Shown in pieces: positions 1 through 6,521 of a stretch of 13,508 nucleotides of DNA (its first letter is position 1; each line of letters opens with the position of its first letter). The translations under genes and the position numbers were made by a program. The notes beneath the pieces are model-generated. The model saw only the letters and a list, made by a program, of their open reading frames with translations, ran no database searches and had not been told where the DNA came from. Source of the DNA: an uncultured Oscillospiraceae bacterium (lineage in GTDB: Bacteria > Bacillota > Clostridia > Oscillospirales > Oscillospiraceae); assembly GCA_958436045.1 (NCBI GenBank), contig CAUBIP010000048.1:1-13508 (forward strand), given 5' to 3'.

Positions 1-54
1 ACTGTAAATCTGCTGGCAACGCCTTCGGTGGTTCGAATCCACCATCCCCCACCA
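1..54 (+). tRNA. tRNA-Tyr (GTA), 3' part only
   Basis: The window opens inside the anticodon arm of a tRNA. The anticodon GTA lies at 4-6 in a C-T-GTA-A-A loop. It is followed by a long variable arm, as expected of a class II tRNA such as bacterial tRNA-Tyr. A T arm follows, with five-base stems ggtgg and ccacc around TTCGAAT, then the 3' acceptor strand, an A discriminator at 51 and an encoded CCA at 52-54. The 5' half lies outside the window. The identity rests on the anticodon plus the long variable arm. Confidence 0.93.
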
Positions 55-59
55 AAAAA

Positions 60-89
60 AGCTCTTTTGCATTTGCAAAAGAGCTTTTT
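60..89 (+). terminator. Intrinsic terminator after tRNA-Tyr
   Basis: A perfect ten-pair inverted repeat, 61-70 against 75-84, has a four-base loop and is followed by five T at 85-89. It starts only a few bases after the tRNA CCA end, so it closes the tRNA transcript. Confidence 0.9.
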
Positions 90-286
90 GCTGTTCCTTT
101 TGTCTGCCCACAAGGGGTGTACAGCGGGGGGTGACAGGCTTACGGCGGGACCTGCTGACAAGACGGGAACGCGGTGAAAAAATCCGGGATGCAGGGTTCT
201 GCGTCGAGCAGCGGTGGAAGCCGCAGCGGCTTCCGCGCCCCTTTCCGGAGGCTAGGTGCCTATACCGGCGCCGAGGTGGCCGTTGT

Positions 287-741
287 TCCGCTTGCTTCGC
301 AGAGGTAGGCATTGCAATAGCGCAGTTGAGTGGTGATTATGTAGAAGACCGATTGGCTCTTTCACGGGAGGCGATTGAAATAAAGCGCGGATTACTGTTA
401 TCCTAGGCGCATTGATGTACTGCCTCGGCTTTGTCCTGGCCTCGGCCACCTCCTTTTCCGGGCATGATGGCTGGAAGCTGCTGCTTGGCACCAGTACATT
501 GGACTGCAGGCAGCAATGCTGCCTTCCTTGGCGCTTGGCCGCAGCACTATGCTGATCTATATCCTCCTCGATTCTGACCCGGCGCGGACGATCTTCCCGG
601 ATGCAGCGACTTGGCCCACTGTTCTGCCAATCTTATTATGGCCTGCTGGCTGCGTTCCTGCTTTACTCTGTCTATGGCTTTTTCCGCCGTAATCAGAAGC
701 AATACCACAAATATGCCAGGCCACTGCCCGCTGCAGGATAA
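287..741 (+). pseudogene. Decayed integral-membrane transporter gene (family uncertain)
   Basis: No intact gene lies between the tRNA and eutP, but plus-strand fragments in different frames read like pieces of a transporter. From about 287 one frame reads ACFAEVGIAIAQL and then a charged loop. After a frame change near 382-385 a hydrophobic stretch follows (RITVILGALMYCLGFVLASA). After further stops and frame changes, 616-741 reads SYYGLLAAFLLYSVYGFFRR followed by a polar tail and a TAA at 739-741. The first two pieces resemble the E-x-x-x-A then R-x-x-A-x-x-x-x-G part of sodium:neurotransmitter symporters (NSS); the tail also fits an amino-acid permease. Stretch 90-286 shows only a nine-pair hairpin at 216-234 and nothing recognisable as coding. 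The boundaries and the family are tentative. Confidence 0.4.
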
Positions 742-785
742 AAAACAATACCCTGGCTGCATCAGCTTGCAGCCGGGGCATTGTT
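738..785 (-). terminator. Intrinsic terminator of the eutSP operon
   Basis: Read on the minus strand, 785-768 pairs with 761-744 over about 18 positions, with one G-T pair and one mismatch, and is followed directly by a run of six T (743-738). The upstream arm is part of the eutP coding sequence, and the eutP TGA (764-762) sits in the loop, so the last codons of eutP double as terminator. Confidence 0.85.
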
Positions 786-1244
786 ATCGTTCTTTTGTGC
801 ATCGTCTGGTGCAGGGGCGTCACTTAAATAGTCCAGCAGGGCCTGCATGCCTTCGCCGGTTTTGGCGCTGATCTCAAAAATTGGGCTGGCGCCGGTGAGC
901 TCCAGAAGCTCGCGCGCATCAGCGCGCTGCTGCGGGGTGGCGCAGTCGATCTTATTCACCACGCCGATGACCGGGATGGGGAAGGAGCCTGCCAGGCCTG
1001 GGGCGAACATAAAACGTTCTGCCGTCGCATCGTGGATAAACAGCGCGACATCCGCCTCGACGGAGGTGACCATCAGCGCATGCACCAGGGAGCGGCGCTC
1101 CAGATACTCCCCCGGTGTGTCGATGGAGTTTTGCAAAAACTCCAGAGCCTGGGTCTTCTGATATGTTTGCTTCAAGCCATTGAGCCGCTGACTTAGAGTC
1201 GTCTTGCCACAGGCCACATGGCCGACCATAATCACGCGCTTCAT
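762..1244 (-). CDS. eutP: EutP/PduV-type small P-loop NTPase
   Basis: This 160-residue protein has the GTPase signature of the EutP/PduV family: P-loop GHVACGKT at residues 8-15, a switch II element IDTPGEY at 41-47, and the guanine-specificity motif NKID at 97-100. The KTQA following the first helix and the DTPGEY-x-E pattern are typical of EutP rather than of Era or Ras-like GTPases. Family members accompany ethanolamine or propanediol microcompartments; work on Salmonella EutP has attributed acetate kinase activity to it, and PduV is thought to act in compartment positioning. The C-terminal tail (after about 140) is acidic and low in complexity. Its ATG overlaps the eutS stop by four bases, so the two are translationally coupled. 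No other eut or pdu gene is present in this window, so its partners must be encoded elsewhere or be missing. Confidence 0.9.
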   Translation of the reverse strand: MKRVIMVGHVACGKTTLSQRLNGLKQTYQKTQALEFLQNSIDTPGEYLERRSLVHALMVTSVEADVALFIHDATAERFMFAPGLAGSFPIPVIGVVNKIDCATPQQRADARELLELTGASPIFEISAKTGEGMQALLDYLSDAPAPDDAQKNDNNAPAAS

Positions 1245-1591
1245 GTCTTCGTGATCACCGCCGGGGCAAAGTGCAGGAGATTTTCTAGCACATTTAAAAC
1301 ATCCTTCATCGCTGCTTCGACATCGGCGACCGTGCCATTGATGACCAGGGAGCCGTTGAACCGGTCGACAAAGATAATATCGACACTGGCGGCCTTCGTC
1401 GCAACATCGGCGCCAATGATCGCGGCCTCGTGGGGCGTGATGGTCAGAATGCCAATGGCGCCCTGGGGATTGCCGATGACGCCCAGCTTTTTATAAAGAT
1501 CCGGATTGGGATTGGCGATCAGATGTGCCATCGTGACCTGCTTGCCAGGCACGATCTCCTGAATGATCCGCTGCTTTTGCTCTTCGTACAT
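1241..1591 (-). CDS. eutS: EutS-type bacterial microcompartment shell protein
   Basis: The 116-residue product carries the EutS hallmark sequence almost throughout: RIIQEIVPGKQVTMAHLIA near residues 8-26, then NPDLYKKLG, GAIGILTITPHEAAIIGADVATKA, and DRFNGSLVINGTV. EutS is a single-BMC-domain, circularly permuted shell subunit that forms bent hexamers; members are about 110 residues long, so this is full length. The ATG is preceded by GAGG with a spacing of about eight bases (near 1600). It is the first gene of a two-gene operon with eutP and has its own promoter at 1648-1676. There is no sign of the antiterminator hairpins used by EutV in some eut operons; the 5' region is only 81 bp long. 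Confidence 0.93.
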   Translation of the reverse strand: MYEEQKQRIIQEIVPGKQVTMAHLIANPNPDLYKKLGVIGNPQGAIGILTITPHEAAIIGADVATKAASVDIIFVDRFNGSLVINGTVADVEAAMKDVLNVLENLLHFAPAVITKT

Positions 1592-1647
1592 AGAACAGAA
1601 CCTCGATGCGTTGAATTCGATAAAAATAGACGGATTGGAACGCGATT

Positions 1648-1676
1648 AGTATAGCACGCCCCTGCGCCTGCGTCAA
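1648..1676 (-). promoter_or_regulatory. Sigma70-type promoter for eutS-eutP
   Basis: On the minus strand TTGACG (1676-1671) and TATACT (1653-1648) are separated by exactly 17 bases, each matching consensus at five of six positions. The start would fall about 50 bases before eutS. The -35 box overlaps the TGA stop codon of the upstream membrane-protein gene (1675-1673). This suggests a strong, basal promoter unless a repressor acts; no obvious operator palindrome was seen. Confidence 0.8.
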
Positions 1677-2218
1677 TCTTCCAGGGAAAAATCTTTTTCT
1701 GCGTCTTGCCGGGCCTGCCGTTGGGTGGCCCGCTCTGTCGCCTGGCGCAGCGCGCTGACATAGCCCATACAGGAGAAGATCGTTGAGGCGTTGCATAGCA
1801 CCAGGGCAAGATCCGCGGCAAAAGCCAAAATGCTCGCCGCTGACACCTGCGCGGCGAGGGCCTGCAGGCTGGAAAACAGCCCGTGCCCCGGAATCCAAGC
1901 TGCCAGCCCCACGGCATCGCCGCCGCTGCGGCGAAGCAGGAACGAGACCACCAGCTGAATCAGGAACAGCACCGCGCCGACGGCCGCGCCGCCATACGCC
2001 GCCGCGACCGGGGCACGGAAGAGGTAGAGCAGCAGCAGCACCACCGGCAGCACAAGAATATACCAATTCCGCCGCACCAGCGGCAGGAGCTCGCCGAAGG
2101 CGTCCATCGAGGAGAAGCCCAGGACCCAGTGCAGCAGCAGCAGAACCAGCCCTGTCAGGGCCAGCAGCAGGGGGAAGCGATACATCAGCTTGGCTCTTTT
2201 TCTCTCTTTTGCGTTCAT
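1673..2218 (-). CDS. Small four-helix membrane protein, unknown function
   Basis: This 181-residue protein has a basic N-terminus (MNAKERKRAK), three clear hydrophobic helices at about 14-34, 52-68 and 71-95, a fourth longer, less hydrophobic segment at about 127-155, and a charged C-terminal tail of about 25 residues. The positive-inside rule puts the N-terminus in the cytoplasm. The ATG at 2218 was chosen because GAGAGAGG lies upstream and a good promoter (2262-2290) reads into it; the frame stays open further upstream, but that stretch is the A+T-rich promoter DNA. I do not recognise a family. It lies 81 bp upstream of eutS on the same strand, but eutS has its own promoter, so a shared role is only possible. 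It could be a holin-like, permease-accessory or sporulation-type membrane protein; none is supported. Confidence 0.75.
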   Translation of the reverse strand: MNAKERKRAKLMYRFPLLLALTGLVLLLLHWVLGFSSMDAFGELLPLVRRNWYILVLPVVLLLLYLFRAPVAAAYGGAAVGAVLFLIQLVVSFLLRRSGGDAVGLAAWIPGHGLFSSLQALAAQVSAASILAFAADLALVLCNASTIFSCMGYVSALRQATERATQRQARQDAEKDFSLED

Positions 2219-2261
2219 GCGCCCACGCCCTCTCTCAGCCAAAGTGCCAGTATTTGTATAA

Positions 2262-2290
2262 ATTTTACACGCTGGAAAAATAAAAATCAA
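2262..2290 (-). promoter_or_regulatory. Sigma70-type promoter of the unknown membrane-protein gene
   Basis: On the minus strand TTGATT (2290-2285) and TAAAAT (2267-2262) are spaced 17 bases apart, in an A+T-rich region. The predicted start is about 35-40 bases before the ATG at 2218. The gap between this gene and pckA (2219-2554) holds the two divergent promoters and the pckA leader. Confidence 0.7.
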
Positions 2291-2409
2291 GCGTACCAGA
2301 AAAAATGCCGAAAAAATTCGCAAAAAACAGCAGGTTATCCAAGAAATTTTCACCAAAAGACCGGCAATTAAAAAAATATCAAGAAAAGACAAAATTTTTT
2401 AGATTTATA

Positions 2410-2438
2410 TAGAAATATTTCCGCAGGCGTGTTATACT
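2410..2438 (+). promoter_or_regulatory. Promoter of pckA (extended -10)
   Basis: TATACT at 2433-2438 is preceded directly by TGT, giving an extended -10 box. TAGAAA lies 17 bases upstream at 2410-2415 (four of six matches). The start would be near 2445, leaving an unusually long untranslated leader of about 110 nt before pckA. Confidence 0.55.
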
Positions 2439-2491
2439 GGTATACGGAGGACGTTGGGCCTTCGAATTTTTGTAGTTTTGCGTATTATATT

Positions 2492-2511
2492 CCGCCGGGC
2501 GTGCCCGCCGG
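2492..2511 (+). other. Hairpin in the pckA leader
   Basis: CCGCCGGG and CCCGCCGG flank a four-base loop, pairing with one C-C mismatch. It ends about 27 bases before the AGGAGG of pckA (2539-2544), so it does not hide the ribosome binding site. No T run follows, so it is not a terminator. It does not match a riboswitch class I know. Confidence 0.4.
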
Positions 2512-2554
2512 AGGGGGTACGCTAGATTTATTTGCTATAGGAGGAACACTTTGC

Positions 2555-4159
2555 ATGAAAAAGATTGATCTTGAAAAGTATGGCATCACCGGTACGACAG
2601 AAATCGTCTACAACCCTTCTTATGAGGCCCTCTTCGAAGAAGAGACGAAGCCCGGCTTGGAAGGCTTTGAAAAGGGCCAGGTCTCTGATCTGGGCGCTGT
2701 CAATGTTATGACCGGTATCTATACCGGCCGGTCTCCCAAGGATAAGTTTATCGTCATGGACGAAAACTCCAAGGACACCGTTTGGTGGACCTCCGACGAA
2801 TTCAAGAACGACAACAAGCCCGCCTCCCAGGAGACCTGGGCTGCCTGCAAGAAGCTGGCGCAGCAGGAGCTGTCCAACAAGAAGCTGTACGTCATGGACG
2901 TCTTCTGCGGCGCAAACCATGATTCCCGCATGGCCATCCGCTTCATTATGGAAGTCGCCTGGCAGGCACACTTTGTGAAGAACATGTTCATTGCTCCGAC
3001 GGCGGAAGAGCTGGAAAACTTCACCCCCGACTTTATCAGCTACAACGCATCCAAGGCCAAGGTCGAAAACTACAAGGAGTTGGGCCTGAACTCCGAGACG
3101 GCGGTTATCTTCAACATCACCTCCCGTGAGCAGGTTATCCTGAACACTTGGTACGGCGGCGAAATGAAGAAGGGCATGTTCTCCATGATGAACTACTACC
3201 TGCCGCTTAAGGGCATGGCCTCCATGCACTGCTCTGCCAACACTGACATGAACGGTGAAAACACCGCTCTGTTCTTCGGCCTGTCCGGCACCGGCAAGAC
3301 GACCCTCTCCACCGACCCGAAGCGCCTGCTCATCGGCGATGACGAGCACGGCTGGGACGACAACGGTGTCTTCAACTTCGAAGGCGGCTGCTACGCCAAG
3401 GTTATCAACCTCGATAAGGAATCCGAGCCGGATATCTACAACGCCATCAAGCGTAACGCGCTGCTGGAGAACGTCACCGTCAAGGAAAACGGCGAATGCG
3501 ACTTTGCGGACGGCTCCGTTACCGAGAACACCCGTGTCTCTTATCCCATCGACCACATCGAGAAGATTGTTCGCCCGGTTTCTGCTGCACCGGCGGCAAA
3601 GAACGTCATCTTCCTGTCTGCGGATGCCTTTGGCGTTCTGCCTCCCGTCTCTGTGCTGTCCCCGGAGCAGGCCCAGTACTACTTCCTGTCCGGCTTCACC
3701 TCCAAGCTGGCTGGTACCGAGCGCGGCATCACCGAGCCCACCCCGACGTTCTCTGCTTGCTTTGGTCAGGCCTTCCTGGAGCTGCATCCGACGAAGTACG
3801 CCGAGGAGCTGGTCAAGAAGATGCAGAAGAGCGGCGCCAAGGCTTACCTGGTCAACACCGGCTGGAACGGCACCGGCAAGCGCATCTCCATTAAGGATAC
3901 CCGCGGCATCATCGACGCGATCCTGGACGGCTCCATCCTGAAGGCTGAGACGAAGACAATCCCCCACTTTAACCTGAAGGTTCCCACCGCACTGCCCGGC
4001 GTCGATCCGGCGATCCTTGATCCCCGCGACACCTATGCAGACGCCGCCGAGTGGGAAGAGAAGGCCAAGGATCTGGCAGGCCGCTTCGTGAAGAATTTCG
4101 TGAAGTACACCGGCAATGATGCTGGCAAGGCCCTGGTTTCCGCAGGCCCCACGGCTTAA
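2555..4159 (+). CDS. pckA: ATP-dependent phosphoenolpyruvate carboxykinase
   Basis: The 534-residue protein interconverts oxaloacetate + ATP and PEP + CO2 + ADP in the cytoplasm. All family landmarks are visible: GRSPKDKF at 58-65 (substrate-binding Arg59), YGGEMKKG at 200-207 (Tyr200, Lys206), His225 before CSAN, the P-loop GLSGTGKTTLS at 242-252, metal-binding GDDEHGW at 261-267, NFEGGCYAK at 274-282, and NTRVSYPI at 325-332 (Arg327). The length is normal for the ATP-using bacterial form. The ATG at 2555 follows AGGAGG (2539-2544) by ten bases and starts the family's usual N-terminus (MKKIDLEKYGI); the upstream extension of the frame lies in the leader. In anaerobes the enzyme often runs toward oxaloacetate to make ATP. 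The oxaloacetate decarboxylase operon directly downstream on the same strand fits an oxaloacetate-centred role. Confidence 0.97.
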   Translation: MKKIDLEKYGITGTTEIVYNPSYEALFEEETKPGLEGFEKGQVSDLGAVNVMTGIYTGRSPKDKFIVMDENSKDTVWWTSDEFKNDNKPASQETWAACKKLAQQELSNKKLYVMDVFCGANHDSRMAIRFIMEVAWQAHFVKNMFIAPTAEELENFTPDFISYNASKAKVENYKELGLNSETAVIFNITSREQVILNTWYGGEMKKGMFSMMNYYLPLKGMASMHCSANTDMNGENTALFFGLSGTGKTTLSTDPKRLLIGDDEHGWDDNGVFNFEGGCYAKVINLDKESEPDIYNAIKRNALLENVTVKENGECDFADGSVTENTRVSYPIDHIEKIVRPVSAAPAAKNVIFLSADAFGVLPPVSVLSPEQAQYYFLSGFTSKLAGTERGITEPTPTFSACFGQAFLELHPTKYAEELVKKMQKSGAKAYLVNTGWNGTGKRISIKDTRGIIDAILDGSILKAETKTIPHFNLKVPTALPGVDPAILDPRDTYADAAEWEEKAKDLAGRFVKNFVKYTGNDAGKALVSAGPTA

Positions 4160-4192
4160 TAGGCTATTTTTGGGAAGCTGATTTAAGCTGAA

Positions 4193-4219
4193 GTGCTGCG
4201 GCAGGCTCTGCCGCAGCAC
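4193..4219 (+). terminator. Strong hairpin after pckA (possible terminator)
   Basis: A perfect 12-pair stem, 4193-4204 against 4208-4219, has a three-base loop. It is not followed by a clean T run (the next bases are acttctctgcgtt), so it may be a weak terminator, an RNA 3' stabiliser, or a partial stop that lets some transcript continue into the decarboxylase operon. Confidence 0.55.
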
Positions 4220-4340
4220 ACTTCTCTGCGTTAAAATTTCATTAAGAAATATCATCGCATGATTAAGAAAAGCAAACACCCCTGGATTTTTGAAAAGCAA
4301 AGCAGTAAACTTTGTTAAAAACACATATGGAGGCTTACAC

Positions 4341-5741
4341 ATGAAAAAAGTTCAAATTACTGAAACTGTTCTTCGTGATGCAAACCAGTCTCTGATGGCG
4401 ACACGCCTACCGTATTCCGACTATGAAGCGATCCTGCCCACCATGGACAAAGCAGGGTACTACTCCGTCGAATGCTGGGGCGGTGCGACCTTCGATTCCT
4501 GCCTGCGTTATCTGAATGAGGACCCGTGGGAGAGACTGCGCAATATCCGCAAGAATATGCCCAACACGAAGCTGCAGATGCTGCTCCGCGGCCAGAACCT
4601 GCTGGGCTACAAGCACTATCATGACGACGTGGTGGAGAAGTTCGTTGAGCTGTCCATCAAGAACGGCATTGACATCATCCGCATCTTCGACGCGTTGAAC
4701 GATTTCCGTAACTTGGGCACCGCACTGGACGCAACGATGAAGTACGCGACCAAGAACACCATCGCCTCCGGCTGTATCTCCTACACCCAGAGCCCGGTGC
4801 ACACGGTCGAAAAATACATCGCCATGTGTAAGGAACTCAAGACCATGGGCTTCAAGACCATCTGCCTGAAGGACATGGCCGGTACCATGAGCCCCTTTGA
4901 GGCTGAGCACCTTATCAAGGGCATCAAGGACGCTCTGGGCGATATGCCCATCATCCTGCATACCCACTGCACCACCGGCATGGCTTACATGACGGTCACG
5001 AAGGCCATCGAGTCCGGCGTCGATGTCATCGACTGTGCGACGTCCTGCTTCTCCAACGGCACCTCTCAGCCCGCAACGGAGACGATGTTCTACGCGCTGC
5101 AGCAGTATGGCATCGACTGCGGCCTGCAGGAAGCTGCCATCAACGAAGTCAACGACTACTTCAAGCCCATCAAGCAGAAGTACATTGACAGCGGCGTCCT
5201 GAACCCGAAGAGCATGGCGACTGACGCCCAGGCGCTGGTCTACAAGGTCCCCGGCGGTATGCTCTCCAACATGATTGCCAACCTGACGGATATGCACGCC
5301 ATGGATAAGTTTGAAGCTGCGCTGGAAGAGATCCCCAATGTCCGCAAGGATCTGGGCTATCCTCCGCTGGTCACGCCGCTGTCCCAGATGGTTGGCAACC
5401 AGGCTGTGACGAACGTCCTGCTGGGCGAGCGCTATAAGCAGATTTCCAAGGAGATTAAGAATTACTTCAAGGGCGAGTATGGCAATGCCCCGGCCCCGGT
5501 CAGCAAAGAGCTGCAGGATAAGATCCTGGGCGAAGGCGGCCAGCCGGTCGACTGCCGTATTGAGGACCAGAAGCGCACCGGCGAAGACTTCGCCGCCGCC
5601 AAGGAAGCCCTGGGCGATCTGGCCCAGTCCGAAGAGGATGTCATGAGCTATATCTGCTTCCCGGACCAGACAAAGAAATTCTTGGAAGCCCGTAAGGCAA
5701 AGCAGGAGAATATCGCAACTTATGTGATCGAAGAAGCATAA
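4341..5741 (+). CDS. oadA: Oxaloacetate decarboxylase-type carboxyltransferase (alpha) subunit, without biotin domain
   Basis: The 466-residue protein is the carboxyltransferase that moves CO2 from the 2-oxo acid to biotin. The TIM-barrel signature is complete: RDANQS at 12-17 (metal ligand Asp13), ECWGGATFD at 44-52, LRGQN at 82-86, CLKDMAG at 175-181 with the lysine that is carbamylated in relatives (Lys177), and HTHCTTGM at 207-214 (His207, His209). The barrel is followed by the conserved helical region (CATSCFSNGTSQPATE, GGMLSNM, PLVTPLSQMVGNQAV). The C-terminal biotinyl domain of OadA from Klebsiella is absent; the biotin carrier is a separate gene at 6112. The ATG is placed by GGAGG at 4329-4333 with a seven-base spacing. 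Neighbouring pump subunits favour oxaloacetate decarboxylase; the same barrel also occurs in pyruvate carboxylase subunit B and transcarboxylase, so another 2-oxo-acid substrate cannot be excluded. Confidence 0.92.
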   Translation: MKKVQITETVLRDANQSLMATRLPYSDYEAILPTMDKAGYYSVECWGGATFDSCLRYLNEDPWERLRNIRKNMPNTKLQMLLRGQNLLGYKHYHDDVVEKFVELSIKNGIDIIRIFDALNDFRNLGTALDATMKYATKNTIASGCISYTQSPVHTVEKYIAMCKELKTMGFKTICLKDMAGTMSPFEAEHLIKGIKDALGDMPIILHTHCTTGMAYMTVTKAIESGVDVIDCATSCFSNGTSQPATETMFYALQQYGIDCGLQEAAINEVNDYFKPIKQKYIDSGVLNPKSMATDAQALVYKVPGGMLSNMIANLTDMHAMDKFEAALEEIPNVRKDLGYPPLVTPLSQMVGNQAVTNVLLGERYKQISKEIKNYFKGEYGNAPAPVSKELQDKILGEGGQPVDCRIEDQKRTGEDFAAAKEALGDLAQSEEDVMSYICFPDQTKKFLEARKAKQENIATYVIEEA

Positions 5742-5756
5742 GGGAGGGCTTGCGGA

Positions 5757-6110
5757 ATGTTTTTAGTAAACCCTGAGATGGTAGACATCAACATCGGCAC
5801 CGCTGGTCTCGTCGCACTGACGGGATATCTGGTCGTCTTTATCGGCCTGGTGCTGCTGATGATTGTTGTGATTATTGTCGGTAAGATCATGACTGCCTCC
5901 CAGAAGAAAAAGGCACAGTCTGCCGCGCCCGCAGCGGCGCCGGTGGCAGCAGCGGCTCCGATCGGGAAGCCCGCGCCGGGCTCTGCCGGTGAGGTGAAGC
6001 TCTACGACGTGCCGGATAAAGAGGCGGCAATGCTGATGGCCATCGTTGCAGATAAGATGCAAAAGCCTGTCAACGAACTGCGCTTCAAATCCATCAAGGA
6101 GGTAAAGTAA
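5757..6110 (+). CDS. oadG: Decarboxylase gamma/delta-type membrane anchor subunit (OadG/MmdD-like)
   Basis: This 117-residue protein has one membrane helix at about 17-43, then a basic anchor (SQKKK), an Ala/Pro-rich linker at about 55-77, and a small C-terminal domain (PDKEAAMLMAIVADKMQ then LRFKSIKEVK). This layout is that of the small subunit of sodium-pumping decarboxylases, which assembles the complex by joining the membrane pump to the carboxyltransferase; in OadG the C-terminal tail also binds zinc, but no His-rich tail is present here, so it is closer to MmdD/GcdD. GGGAGGG at 5742-5748 precedes the ATG by eight bases. It sits 15 bp after oadA and one base before the biotin carrier gene. 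The symbol follows the operon context; the family is divergent. Confidence 0.82.
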   Translation: MFLVNPEMVDINIGTAGLVALTGYLVVFIGLVLLMIVVIIVGKIMTASQKKKAQSAAPAAAPVAAAAPIGKPAPGSAGEVKLYDVPDKEAAMLMAIVADKMQKPVNELRFKSIKEVK

Positions 6111-6111
6111 G

Positions 6112-6510
6112 ATGAAATATAAAGTTACCCTGAACGGCAAGACCTATGAGGTCGAGGTCGAAGCTGGCCAGGCCATGCTGGTCGATGAGTACGAAGCGTA
6201 CGCCCCGGCTCCCGCCGCAGCGCCTGTCGCAGCCGCTCCCGCAGCTGCTCCGGCTGCAGCGCCTGCCGCTGCACCTGCGGCCGTTAGCTTGGCTGCCGGT
6301 GAGACGGTCAACTCCCCCATGCCCGGTACCATCCTGAAGGTCAACTGCACCCAGGGTGCTGCCGTTAAGGCGGGCGACGTGCTGGTTATCCTCGAAGCAA
6401 TGAAGATGGAGAATGAGATCATGGCCCCGCATGACGGCACGGTAGCGCAGGTCGTTACCAGCAAGGGCGCCACGGTCGACACCGGTGATCCTCTGGTCGT
6501 TTTGGCATAA
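6112..6510 (+). CDS. Biotin carboxyl carrier subunit of the sodium-pumping decarboxylase
   Basis: The 132-residue protein begins with MKYKVTLNGKTYEVEVE, the N-terminal strand typical of GcdC/MmdC biotin carriers. A very Ala/Pro-rich flexible linker (about 31-58) leads to a complete biotinyl domain: NSPMPGTILKV, EAMKM at 95-99 with Lys98 as the biotinylation site, NEIMAPHDGTV, and the closing G-DPLVVLA. It carries CO2 from the carboxyltransferase to the membrane beta subunit and supplies the domain missing from the oadA product. AAGGAGGT lies inside the end of the preceding gene (6096-6103), so translation is coupled. It corresponds to MmdC/GcdC in function; which symbol applies cannot be decided. 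Confidence 0.93.
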   Translation: MKYKVTLNGKTYEVEVEAGQAMLVDEYEAYAPAPAAAPVAAAPAAAPAAAPAAAPAAVSLAAGETVNSPMPGTILKVNCTQGAAVKAGDVLVILEAMKMENEIMAPHDGTVAQVVTSKGATVDTGDPLVVLA

Positions 6511-6521
6511 GGAGGACACGA

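Noticed and set aside
2454..2526. A possible 23-codon leader peptide before pckA starting at TTG
   Set aside because: The GGAGG is only three bases from the TTG, too close for initiation, and the codons show no run that would suggest attenuation.
2528..4342. A 604-residue open frame antisense to pckA
   Set aside because: It mirrors a highly conserved gene, has no ribosome binding site, and its product has no recognisable motif; it results from the GC-rich codon use of pckA.
4407..5297. A 296-residue frame antisense to oadA
   Set aside because: Shadow of a well-supported gene, without a start signal or recognisable domain.
6208..6290. Short tandem repeats in the biotin carrier gene
   Set aside because: These are simply the degenerate Ala/Pro codons of the flexible linker, normal for this family.
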